Of a DNA stretch of 64,000 nt, positions 13,401 to 23,195 are shown piece after piece (the first letter of the stretch is position 1; each line of letters opens with the position of its first letter). This DNA is from Baylisascaris procyonis (taxonomy: Eukaryota; Nematoda; Chromadorea; Rhabditida; Ascarididae): assembly GCA_037389465.1 (NCBI GenBank), contig JAZARR010000074.1, forward strand, positions 3,472,001 through 3,536,000, in the 5' to 3' direction. The notes below the pieces were generated by a model that was given only the letters and a program-made list of their open reading frames with translations, made no database searches and was not told the DNA's origin. A program made the translations under genes and the position numbers.

Positions 13401-16400
13401 TCCGAGTGGGCACAAAATATGCCCTACGATTTTCGTGATGAGTCGATGAGGCAACGGCTTGGCGAGCTACTTGGCATGTGTTCGGTTGATGAACGTAGTA
13501 AGCTACTCACCGAACGTCTCTTAGCGGATTTGCAACATACGGTTTGTCCGTTATAAGCATTCAACCATTACCTATTTCGAATCAAGCTAAAACGTACAAA
13601 GTTAGGTTTCGCTTGAACGATGCGGAGCCTCAGAGAAAATTCTTTTCATCAGAAACGCTAGAAGTGATTTCATAGTTTAGGCCTTTGCTTTAAGGAATTT
13701 TCTCCTAAAAAACTTATTAAATTTTATATTGGTTACGTCGATTTCTCAATTCTGCTGCAAATTTTTGTTTCAAAACTCATGAAGAGCAACCTTATTTTTA
13801 TTGTCACTTCTTTGTAATTACCACCTTTGAAAATATATTCTTTCTCATTTCCTTCGAGGTTATATTTTCCCATGGTGATTACTTCAATGAATGAATGTTA
13901 TATTGAATGCATAAAGGAAGTCCATGTGTGATGTGGAAACTGACGATTAATTATAACATTACAGTTGGAGGTGCACTTATTTAAGTGGAATTTTTAGAGA
14001 TATTTCCCGATTTATTTTGCAGCTGAACCGATTAGATCGATATGAACGGGCAATCGCTAACTTATCGCCGAACAACAACGAAAAATTGACGCAGAGTGAA
14101 AATCTGGTTTGTGTATTTTTTGCATCTGAGCTGAGAAACGCCCAAATGAGCAACGACTTCTAAAGTTCCATTTATTGACCTTTCATATAATTTCGGTCTT
14201 ACCTTGGAGACAACTATAGAAAGAGTGCTATCGCGCTAGCTTGTACTCTGGAGTGCTGATATCGTTTGCATATATCCGCCTATTCAATCATTTTTTTCTG
14301 AATTTCAAAAGAAGACTCTGAAGTGATAAGAATTTCCGCTTCATGGTGAGTTGTGCATTTTCTCCATATCTCTAGCAAAGTTTCTCGTCAAATCAGGTTC
14401 CTTTTATAATGTTTTCAATATTTTTATAATCCCTCTTGCTATCCTACATGACAGAAAATCATACAAATAGCGTTTCACTTGTATGGTTATATCCATTTCA
14501 CGTGCCAACTTTTACAAGTTTTGGGACAACTTCAATACGATTTTTAAGCAGGCTTTGCCTAACATTCAGTTCCCATAGTTATCAAAAAAAAAAGACCCCA
14601 ACAATTAGAATAAATCCTATGGAATCGATTTCACAGTCGGATTGACTACCTCAGGTTCATCCTCAAATTGGTTCAGCGCTTATAATTGGCGATAAATTAA
14701 CTGCTAACCTGTGTTAACCGGTGTAATGTGTTAAAAAGTGATTCAATGGGCAACCAAAGACACTCACCATTTCGATTAACTGATATCGCTATGTAGGAAT
14801 GCTATAACGAAGTTTATTATTCAAAGGCATCTGTCTGTTCCTCTTTAGAGAATAATGAGAGGATTACTATCTATTTACTCTTGCACAAATATGCGCATAT
14901 AATTTGATTGCTGATTCATCTTCGTTTCCTTTTATTTTCTTCTCTAAAAGAATATTTAATTGCAGAATGGACTTTGCGAGCTTTGTCCCAATCCATTGGA
15001 ATTAGCCCAACAACTCACACAGATCGAACTGGTAAATTTCTTTCGATGATTATTGTCTCTCATTTATACGAATAATGGCATTTGTTTTCGAGATCCTTTA
15101 CCATCCCATCAAAGCATCCTAATATTTTCATGAAAACCGCACATCTAAATATTTTGGACATTATGATGGTAGCATGGAGTCCACCTGGAGTTACTGTTGC
15201 CTTCTTAAAATTCTTCGAAAACAATGAAATAAAATAAATAGACTTTTATAGCAGAATTATCTGTTTTCGGTGAGTGATTGATAACAGTGCTCATTTAAAA
15301 ATCAAATCAAATGGTAAAGACAGATATTTCACCATTAAAGAAACTATCTGAATTTCTAAGATTCTAGAAAACTGAAACTGCGCTGATGGAAACTAATTGA
15401 AGGAGCGCGCAGAAAAGTTGGCGCGATATGTGCTTTTTTTTTTAGTTCAGTCAGCTGAACAGTGAAATTTATAAATTATGAACAAAACGTAGATCATATA
15501 GAATAGCGCTTTCATATTTTTATTGATCAGATTGTTCATGCGAATATTTCTCCAAGAAAAAAAAAATCTTGTTTTCGGTGATGCGATATATGTAAAATAA
15601 AGATCTAATTCATGTCAAAAACATATATGTTTTTTTCACATTTAAATATCCGTAGCCTTTTTCGAGGTTGATAGACAAATATGGAGGATCGTATATGAGC
15701 CCACATCCATAGGGGCACAGGAAATATAGCCAAAATGCACCATGACAAAGCAAATTTAGAAAATCACCTAGAAAGCAAAATCACAGAATCGAGTTAGTGT
15801 TGTGTCCATAACCTTTTGCTTACAAATAATCGAATGGTTACTAAATTATTTACTGCATTTTAATAAATTCCTCATCTATTTCAATAATTACTGCAATAGT
15901 TGAATAAATCATTGCATCGTTCGTGAGTGAAGACCACTAGTCCTGTGATATATTCAGGCTTTGGAACAAACTGTCATAATATGCAACGATAGCTGACTAA
16001 AGGCTAAACGTTGTAAAATTTTAACATAGACGAAAAACATTCGGGAAATTAATTGGCTGTTTTCGCGTTGATTTTCTAATATCTCATGAAATTTCATTGA
16101 TTAATTAGTGAAATATTTTTCATTCGTCCAGCTTTTACAATTTTCATATTATTTTCGCTCTTTCCCTTCCGTCATTCGGTTAAATGTTAAATTTGAGGGA
16201 GATTGTATTTCATCTGAGTGAAAGAAAACATTGCTAACATTTTTTTTTTCATATTAATTTGAATTGAATAACGCGTAGGTAATTGCAGGAAAGACTCTGC
16301 ATGATCGGTCCGGATGAGATCGTTTACTCGTTATTGAAGGACAATTTGGACACAATTGGCAAGGTTCGATTTCGGCAGTGCAACAATTGCCACTCATTAT

Positions 16401-19400
16401 GCATTTCGACACACTTTCGTGTTCCAGAGAATGTATGCAAATAGTGTCGTCTCAGCAGCGCATTGCTTCCTCTTCCTTGTATCTGCTGCTTTTCGCTTTG
16501 TTAGGCCGCTTCAATAGTTCTAATCTTGAGTTGATGAAATTTTTTTTTTATTTCCAGAAGCATGCTACCTGTGAATCTGCTCATTTTGTTCGCCTCCACG
16601 CTACATGTTGTCATCACTCAGAAGATGAAAAGTGAACGTCCATGCGTACTGTACGGAAGATGCCAAAATGAGTAGAAAATAGTATGAAAATAGCAAGCGT
16701 TCCTGAGGAGTTAGTTTTCAACTGCGAACAGCAATTTAGCTTAAAATGTGGCGCAATTCATCGATGAGAATAAGTTCATTAAGTTGGCTAAAGTTGTGAA
16801 AATTGTTACGGTCTTTGTCGCTTTTTGCGCTTCCATATGAAACCGCAATCAGAAATTAGCATTTTCGAAATCTAAACTATTTTCACATCATTTTCTGCTC
16901 ATTTTGTTCAGCTCCGCATATATCCACATTAAATGACGCTAAAACTGTACTTTGTCATATTCATCATTGAAGATTTCCTCATTTCAATGGCTACTTTAGC
17001 AACTTTATTTCTCATCTTGTGGAATTACATAACGCTTGAAAAGGGGTGAAAATTATACCATTGCGTCTAAAGAAAGCTGAATTGTCTAACGTCAATAACA
17101 GAATATCCTGTGGCATATTTTGTGAAACAAGTGAGTTGCTTTTTGATTCAACACGTTTGCTACTCCCGAAGGTAGGTGCATTCAATAGTAGAATATATGC
17201 CTGGTCCAATCACTTTTTGTTTCCGGTCAAATATTAAAGTGAAATAATAGCACAAAATATGGTGATAATTAATAGAATAAATGAGATTCTCACTCATCAC
17301 ATAGGAAAGTGAGAAGTTGAAGGGAACACTACTTTGAAAAAGATATTATTGTCGAATTTATTCACGGAAAAGGCAATTTCCTTACTTTCTATTCCCTGTA
17401 AAGAAACTTCAGATGAGCCTCATCATATTGTTTGAACTCAACTGAGAAATCTTGTTCTCTATTGACAGTTGTTGACTTCTTCAAAAAAAATTTTTTTCAC
17501 TCTTCGTTGAATTTTCATTCAATTCCCTAATGGATTAAATATTTGATCGGAAGAACATTGTCAAAAAACTTCAAATTTTTTTTTCTTTTCAGTGAATTTG
17601 TTGAGAGTTCATTTTTGGTGTTTAATTCTTAAAACCCATCACTCTGCTGGAGGCGTTTAAAATGTTCGTCATCTTAATATGCTCCGCTGAACGCATGAAG
17701 TTTATTTTTAGGCGACATGTTGGAACATATTTAAATGATGAATTTATTACGGGTATTCTGTAGTATTTTATTGGCGAGAATGTACTCTTTCGCATATATC
17801 AAGCTTTTCTGAAATTTTCATCACCGATTGTAGCGCATCCATATAGAATCCTTCGGCCTCAGGCGTCCATTGGATCGTTAGCTCATGGGACGAAATTATT
17901 GAGATTACATCCAGACTTGCCCGATTCCACTCCTTCCCTCCCTCAGCGGCTAACATCTGGTCCGAAATTACAAAGAAAAGCAATTCCCGGAGGACTTTGT
18001 CGAAGAGAAGGATTTAGGGCTAGCGTTGAGGGGCACTTTTGAGAGCAGTATGCACGAGAGAGAAAATTTTCACGTAAAGGCACAATGCTAAACGTCGTTA
18101 ACCATTTTTCCATCGAAGGTATGACCCACAATGTCTGCTGAAAATATACGCTATATTTTGATGAGAACGTCGACACGCTGCGAAATTTTTCAGTTCCTCT
18201 TACTTTTTACGGTTATGCAGCCTATTAAGAAAGAACTAAAAATTTCTAATATGGCTATTGAAATGATCATTAGGAATGTTAGTAATTCAGGTTGCTTCAC
18301 ATTCTGGTGCATCAACAAGTGGCAATATCGGTCACTATGTAACTTGGTTCAATCAATTGACAGTGCTGGTCGCCTCAGAGATATTACGCCATTCGAAGAA
18401 ACAATGCCGCGTACGCGTTATCGAATACTTCATAGACGTTGCTAAAGAGTGCATCAACGTTGGCAATTTCAACTCGGTTATGGCAATCGTCGCTGGGCTA
18501 TCGCTTCCACCAATCGCAAGACTCAAAAAGACTGTTAGTTGAATCATCTCTCTTGTACCATTGATACAGTTTGCAAAACAATAATCACTGTGTGAAGTGT
18601 AAGTTAAATAATAGATACGGTTATTCGGAGAGTAGGAGGTCAGGTCTCAATAACTCATGCATTTTTTCCTTCCTAAACTTTCTTTCTTTCGATTTTGAGT
18701 GGTGTCATTTAAAGTGAACCCCTCTTCTTATTATTCTTCTCCTTCCTAAATGTTTGGGAAAAAAATATCCTTCTTCTCAATAAACCTCTTCTTGGCCAAA
18801 TCTCTCTTCCATTGTAGAACCCGGAATTAAGATTTGTTTCTTGCATCTCAAATACTCCATTTCGTTGCTTCGATCTACTACAGTTTTGAGAAGATCATTA
18901 CTACTCCTCATGAAGTATTGATTTTTCAAAGTACTAAATGAATAATTCTCAAATATGTTTTCGATCGAGCTTTGCTCGGTATAATTATCTGTATTTCGCT
19001 TTTATCGGTCACTATCGACGCACAGATCAGAAAAGCTGTCATGGGGCTTACTGTATGAGAACTCGAATGAGGCTGCCCTCTAATTTCTTTTGCTCACCTT
19101 ATAAGACCTCTAATTCTGCATGGCTTCTTGACATTAAGGTCTGTTTATGGCTCTTGAGTAATGGCTTTAAAGCATTATATTGGTGACCTGGAAGCATTAT
19201 ATTTAGTGGCTGCGCGTGGAGAAGAGTAAGTTGCAAATTCTTCAACATCAACTCGATCCATCTGCCAACTTCACCAGCTATCGCGCAACATTGAAAGCAG
19301 CCATTTGGAGAAGCGAGGGCGCAAAAAATGATGCTGAAACGGTTTGCATCTCATTTTATATTATATGAATGTTCGATGATATCTCTATTTCAGATTGTAT

Positions 19401-22400
19401 CATCTCAAATTTCTATCTGTAGCGATCATGCTGAAAATGCGCTGAACTCAGTTCATGCTAATAGTTTCTCGGCTTCCTTTGGCTAAAAATCCTTCCTTTG
19501 TTGATTGTAAGTGAAACCAATTTTCTAATCGTACTCCTTACAAGTGATAGCGGTTGGATGTTGTTTAACATGATTGCTTTGAACTCGATTGCTTCTCAGA
19601 ATCCATCGTTTTTAAAGCGCAACTAGTTGTGTTTTCTCCAAGAAATACATTAGAGAAAATCCCAAAATTCAAGATTCTTTCGGCGCTATGTCATCATGAT
19701 TTCCTTTATTAGTTCCTTTGGATCCCATCATCGGCCTATAGGTATCATTAAATGAATGCCTTGCGATTTTTTTGAAAATTTTGTTTTGAACAACATAACT
19801 CGGTAGCATATCTCGAATGCGATACAATTGCAGATTATTATTCCGTTCTTTGGTCTTCTTCTCAAGGATATGTTCTTATTGCACAATCGTTGTATACGAT
19901 TGCTCCCTAACGGACATCTAAATTTCACTGTAAGCAAAGTTGCCCGTTTTTTGATTGTTTAGAGTCGTTCGCTGGGCATAGGTTACATTGTGTATCTTTT
20001 TAGTTCAAGAGTACTATTATTTTTTCATAGAACTAAAGAATATTTCAGAAAAATGATAGACTCTTCATTCGTTGTTGTTATGAAAATGAGAGAAAAATTT
20101 CTTAATGCTTCATGTAAGATCACTTTGCAATATAAGTGACCTTAAAAAATATCACTTTTACAATTTCTTCTCCTAGATGATAGAGAACGTCTGAAAAAAT
20201 TGCCTTTCCTAGTTGCAACGTGGAATAATTTTATGCTTTTTTTGGAAGTTCAATAAATGACTTTTATGTGCATCTCTGATTAATCCATAGTAACCTCTTT
20301 TCGAAAAATTTAACTTCATGCTCCATCCAGGTAATCGATTCGACGCTCTCACATCCTTTTCTATAAATAAAGCAATTTAAAACTTTCTTCTGCTTTGTAT
20401 TGAAAATAAAAACTGCAAGATTTTATTGCTCTTTTTTTTTGCTTTATCTCATAGTTTCAGTTTAGACCGCAGTCCTTCCTCGAGCTTTTTTTGAGAATAT
20501 TTGTTTTTAGTTGATTATATAGATTCAGCTCACCGCAACTCCAACTTTCTTACGTTCATTTAAGCTTTCAACAAGTTTACCGATTACATTTTTCTACGGC
20601 CAAATTTTCTGTGTTTAGCAATTAGCAAATGCTTTAGAGTTTTGCACAATTCGGCGAGCAAATGGTAAACTTCATCAACTGGAAGACAAGACGATGTCCA
20701 TTTAAAAGAAACTCGAGCGTCCTCCAATATCTTCTGCTTGCCAACACTTTCAATGAATCAGGTATTCTGCTTTCCATTGCTTTCCTTCGTGAATCGTTGT
20801 TTTGAGAACGAATTTCGTTGCAAAGGTTGCAAACTGTTTCTTATTTCCTGCTGTTGACTATAAATTGTGGACCAAGGGGAAAAGGGTGAAGAGAGGTCAG
20901 TGCACACAAAATCCATTCGAAAATTTGTGAGAAAAGTTGTTTGAAATTTTGTTTAATTTTTTTAGCCGACAACAATTTCACTACGATTCTTACTGAGCGG
21001 TAATCATGGCTTTTTGAGGAACTTCTTGCAGCGCTTTTTTCTCAGCCTATCCTAAATCTCCTCTTATTTATATCCTTTTTTCATGTCAAAAATGAAATTT
21101 CATACTGCCAGAATTGTCATAATCCATTTGCGCAGAACTGGAAAACTGAAAAAAGATTGAAGGAGTACAATTATCGGGAATTAAAGAAACTTTGGCCGAA
21201 GGTCAAGGAAATTAAAGAAAGGGCGGAATGTTTATTTGGCCGAAAAAGTCTAGTTCCTTTTTATTCATGCCAAGTGATTAATTCAGGATCGATTCCTATT
21301 GGAAAGAGGACTCAGTATGTTTTTTTTTGTTTCCTTGTTATGAGCAGCGCAATATTATTAGAGGTCTGAAAAGACGCGTTTGTGGATCGTTCTTAGTGAA
21401 GTTGATAGTGCACATTTCTCGTGCGTTTTTCAGTTCGGATGTGCATGTAAAGTTTCTCGCAAATTTCATTTAAAAGCTGAATTTGACTATTTGCAATGCA
21501 AATATTCTGCAGTTTCGCCGAAAGTATATGATCTTATTCATCAAGACTCATTGATTCGATATCGACGTAAAGCATTGAAGCAATTTTACAGGAAAACTTG
21601 TTCCGATAAAAAAGTTCCGTCGATTTCGCCTTTATTTCATTTTTACTAACCCATTTATTTTTATAACAACAACACTGTTTTATACTCAGGACTGTAGCGA
21701 TGCATTAAGAATGTTTTTTTCTTTCAAGAAAACTGATACTGTTCCTAGCGGGTGAACTGCAGTATTTGTATATTGTTCGCATAAACCCGCATTTGCGAGT
21801 TATTAAAACTCGTAATGTATAGCACATTTAAGCTGCAAAAATTTTAAATCTGCTATCGATAAAAGGGGTTTCATACTTCTATGGAATGGGTTGAAAGCAT
21901 CAAGCTAATATAGTGGCTGCTTCAGCTCTAAGAGGCGATATACTCGTATATGACTGAAATTATTTTGCATTGCGACGTTTTTTTTTTAAATTCTTCTATC
22001 AATCATCTTCGTCGGAGCTGCACAATCAGAATGTGCCAAAGACACTTGAGAAGCCATAAAATGAAATCTTATTTGTGAAAGTGTTCTCGTCATTCTGCTA
22101 GGAAAAGATTTATTTCACTATATTTGTCAACATTCGAGAAATACAGATATAGAATAATATCGTTTTAGATTTGATGAAATTATCTTATGAGTGCGAAATG
22201 GCAGATCAGAGTTCCGAAAGAGAACACTACAAGAAATTGAAGTAAGTGCACTAGATTTTTTTAAATGTGTTTCATTCGATTCTATGAAATGAGCGAACCG
22301 TTATAGATATGAAACATTCGATGCATGGAAGAAATTTAATTTTATTGCATGACAAGTCCTTATTAATTTGAGTTTGTGTCTGAAATATAAAGTAAAAACC

Positions 22401-23195
22401 AATTGAAAAGTTGCACCACATTTAAAAGATCAAATTGTTCGCTTGCGTTTACTGATGTCATTCGTTTTACTCAGCTCACACTATTTGTATTCGATATGTT
22501 TATAGTATTCAAAGCAGTTGACATCAAATGGCTGCTGTTTGTAGGTGTATTTGATTAATGGTTAGATTGATAGAGAAAACTGCTAGAAAATCATTGAGAT
22601 CTTTGAAGAAAACATCACCCACCCAAATCGAACTGCTTGCATTTCCTTACATATTTTCGAGCCTGTAACTCTCAAAATGATTCCATAGTGTAAACTTGAT
22701 CGTATTTCTATGGAAAGCATTGTTGGTAGCTGAGTTAATGCCATTGTTAAGAACTGCTGCGATTTGTAAGATGAAAATTTTCAGATGCGAGAAATAATCG
22801 ATGATGAGTCTCCTTATCGGTGAAAAGCATATCGCCAAATTCCTTTCATTAATAGTGATCAATTCTTCACGAGCTTCTTCTCTATTGTGATACGCTGTTT
22901 CGGCTCGTTTGCATTCATAACGTTTAAAATTCCATTGAATCAATAGCTAATCGAACCAAATTCTTAACTTTTTTAGGCAGTTGCAGACTTATAGACTCAA
23001 TCGCTCAGTCATTATTTTATAGCGCGCTTTGCACTTGCAAATTTGCTTCTGCAGAGTGCACTTAACGGATGTCACGTCTGTATAAATGTATATGTGTTCC
23101 TCTCTCCGTTCGGCAGTTCCAGCTTGGCATCATTCAGGCTCAAGTTGGGGAACTTAGTGAGTTTAAAGTATCACATACGACCTTCTCGTATATAA
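7435..23195 (+). CDS. RASGEF1-family Ras/Rap guanine nucleotide exchange factor (12 coding exons)
   Basis: Cytosolic exchange factor that loads a Ras-family GTPase (Rap2 in the vertebrate RASGEF1A/B studies) with GTP. CDS join: 7435-7467 (tentative), 12249-12419, 13314-13541, 14023-14106, 14966-15031, 16289-16363, 18291-18533, 19207-19341, 19834-19929, 20638-20761, 22169-22241, 23117-23195. All junctions are GT...AG with matching phases and no internal stop, giving about 468 residues against about 470 for vertebrate RASGEF1. RasGEF_N spans roughly residues 12-150 (PDRSYIFTLLL, PYDFRDE). The CDC25 catalytic domain spans roughly 175-440: LELAQQLTQIELERL, VTWFNQLTVLVASEI, GNFNSVMAIVAGL, LQHQLDPSANF, PFFGLLLKDM and a C-terminal LSYECE. 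These blocks follow vertebrate RASGEF1 in the same order. Introns range from 481 to 4781 nt. No premature stop or lost motif was seen, so it looks functional. The least certain parts are the first exon and the last 26 residues. Confidence 0.93.
12249..12419 (+). CDS. RASGEF1 exon 2: start of RasGEF_N module
   Basis: 57 codons, phase 0 to 0, acceptor ttcatcag, donor gtgagt. It reads DIVYDEDGAVISGSAEALI, then LIPTRDYCPDRSYIFTLLL. This is the characteristic N-terminus of RASGEF1 proteins (vertebrate: ...GNLISGSLEALIQHLVP..., then YYPDRTYIFTFLL). It is the single strongest identifier of the family in this gene. Confidence 0.95.
13314..13541 (+). CDS. RASGEF1 exon 3: remainder of RasGEF_N module
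   Basis: 76 codons, phase 0 to 0, acceptor ctctttcag, donor gtttgt. Contains EWAQNMPYDFRDESMRQRL, matching the conserved EW...FPYDFRDERM block of RASGEF1. GC is about 47%, clearly above the flanking introns. The unspliced frame would stop five codons later (VCPL then TAA), but the next exons continue in phase. Confidence 0.93.
14023..14106 (+). CDS. RASGEF1 exon 4: linker between RasGEF_N and CDC25
   Basis: 28 codons, phase 0 to 0, acceptor attttgcag, donor gtttgt. LNRLDRYERAIANLSPNNNE occupies the weakly conserved linker helix that in vertebrates reads ...LAALSQYEEVLAKI. Assigned by position, phase and weak similarity. Confidence 0.85.
14966..15031 (+). CDS. RASGEF1 exon 5: start of CDC25 catalytic domain
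   Basis: 22 codons, phase 0 to 0, acceptor aattgcag, donor gtaaat. NPLELAQQLTQIEL is the first structurally conserved region of CDC25-type RasGEFs (family pattern: P.eLAeQLTliE). Confidence 0.92.
16289..16363 (+). CDS. RASGEF1 exon 6: CDC25 domain
   Basis: 25 codons, phase 0 to 0, acceptor aattgcag, donor gttcga. ERLCMIGPDEIVYSLL aligns with vertebrate ERLNYIGPEEFVQAF and directly continues ...IEL of exon 5. The 85-codon open frame downstream at 16378-16635 is not part of the gene. Confidence 0.92.
18291..18533 (+). CDS. RASGEF1 exon 7: core of CDC25 domain
   Basis: 81 codons, phase 0 to 0, acceptor gtaattcag, donor gttagt. Contains GHYVTWFNQLTVLVASEIL, VRVIEYFIDVAKECINVG and NFNSVMAIVAGL...ARLKKT. 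The last block is the conserved RasGEF region next to the helical hairpin that displaces switch I of the GTPase. A short Ser/Gly-rich stretch (HSGASTSGN) replaces the vertebrate charged insert before the conserved helix. Confidence 0.95.
19207..19341 (+). CDS. RASGEF1 exon 8: CDC25 domain
   Basis: 45 codons, phase 0 to 0, acceptor tatatttag, donor gtttgc. Starts with W, completing the KKT-W motif across the junction, then LQILQHQLDPSANFTSYRA, matching the vertebrate FDILEHQMDPSSNFYNYRT. Confidence 0.93.
19834..19929 (+). CDS. RASGEF1 exon 9: CDC25 domain
   Basis: 32 codons, phase 0 to 0, acceptor caattgcag, donor gtaagc. IIIPFFGLLLKDMFLLH then LLPNGHLNF match vertebrate IVIPFFSLLIKDIYFLN and RLPNGHVNF. 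The longer minus-strand frame across the same bases is a shadow. Confidence 0.94.
20638..20761 (+). CDS. RASGEF1 exon 10: CDC25 domain
   Basis: 41 codons plus one base, phase 0 to 1, acceptor gctttag, donor gtattc. FGEQMVNFINWKTRRCPF and VLQYLLLANTFNES match the vertebrate QVSEFMTWKQVECPF and IIQYLLTVPVFSED. Reading through the donor would instead end at a TGA about 13 codons on. Confidence 0.92.
21032..21649 (+). CDS. Unexplained two-exon Cys-rich open frame inside RASGEF1 intron 10
   Basis: Two blocks, 21004-21314 and 21397-21649 (stop TAA), join across an 82-nt intron (CA|gtatgt ... ttcttag|T) into about 187 stop-free codons, far longer than expected by chance. A first acceptor (cttcttgcag) gives entry at 21032 in phase 1. 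A second at 21135 (gcgcag) is possible in phase 0. The predicted chain starts with a hydrophobic stretch (ILNLLLFISFF), like a signal peptide or membrane segment. A Cys-rich body follows: YCQNC, AECL, LVPFYSC, FSCVFQFGCAC, LQC, and a basic tail. No ATG lies in frame, so the true first exon is missing. It could be a nested gene, a remnant, or an alternative 3' end of RASGEF1, whose exon 10 has the matching phase. AECL...LVPxY...GCxC weakly recalls the IL-17 fold, but the Cys spacing is incomplete. Function unknown. Confidence 0.35.
22169..22241 (+). CDS. RASGEF1 exon 11: C-terminal part
   Basis: 73 nt, entered in phase 1 (acceptor cgttttag). It encodes DLMKLSYECEMADQSSERE and then HYKKL, aligning with vertebrate ALYLASYESEGPENHIEKDRW. 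The exon ends at a perfect donor, GAA|gtaagt. If that donor is not used, a TAA lies at 22243-22245 and the protein simply ends there, 25 residues shorter. Confidence 0.85.
23117..23195 (+). CDS. RASGEF1 exon 12: terminal exon, stop TAA 23193-23195
   Basis: Entered in phase 2 after a very pyrimidine-rich acceptor (ctctctccgttcggcag). It reads (N)SSLASFRLKLGN and onward, resembling vertebrate ...LRSSLLGRV. The frame closes after 25 full codons. A gtgagt at 23157 would allow a further exon, which I did not find. An alternative short intron to an acceptor at about 22306 is also phase-compatible but less similar to the family. Confidence 0.6.

Noticed and set aside
16378..16635. 85-codon frame right after RASGEF1 exon 6
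   Set aside because: Frame differs from the gene, and the region has intron composition with no similarity to RASGEF1; exon 6 joins exon 7 at 18291 in phase.
18131..18445. 104-codon plus frame overlapping RASGEF1 exon 7
   Set aside because: Shadow of the real exon in another frame.
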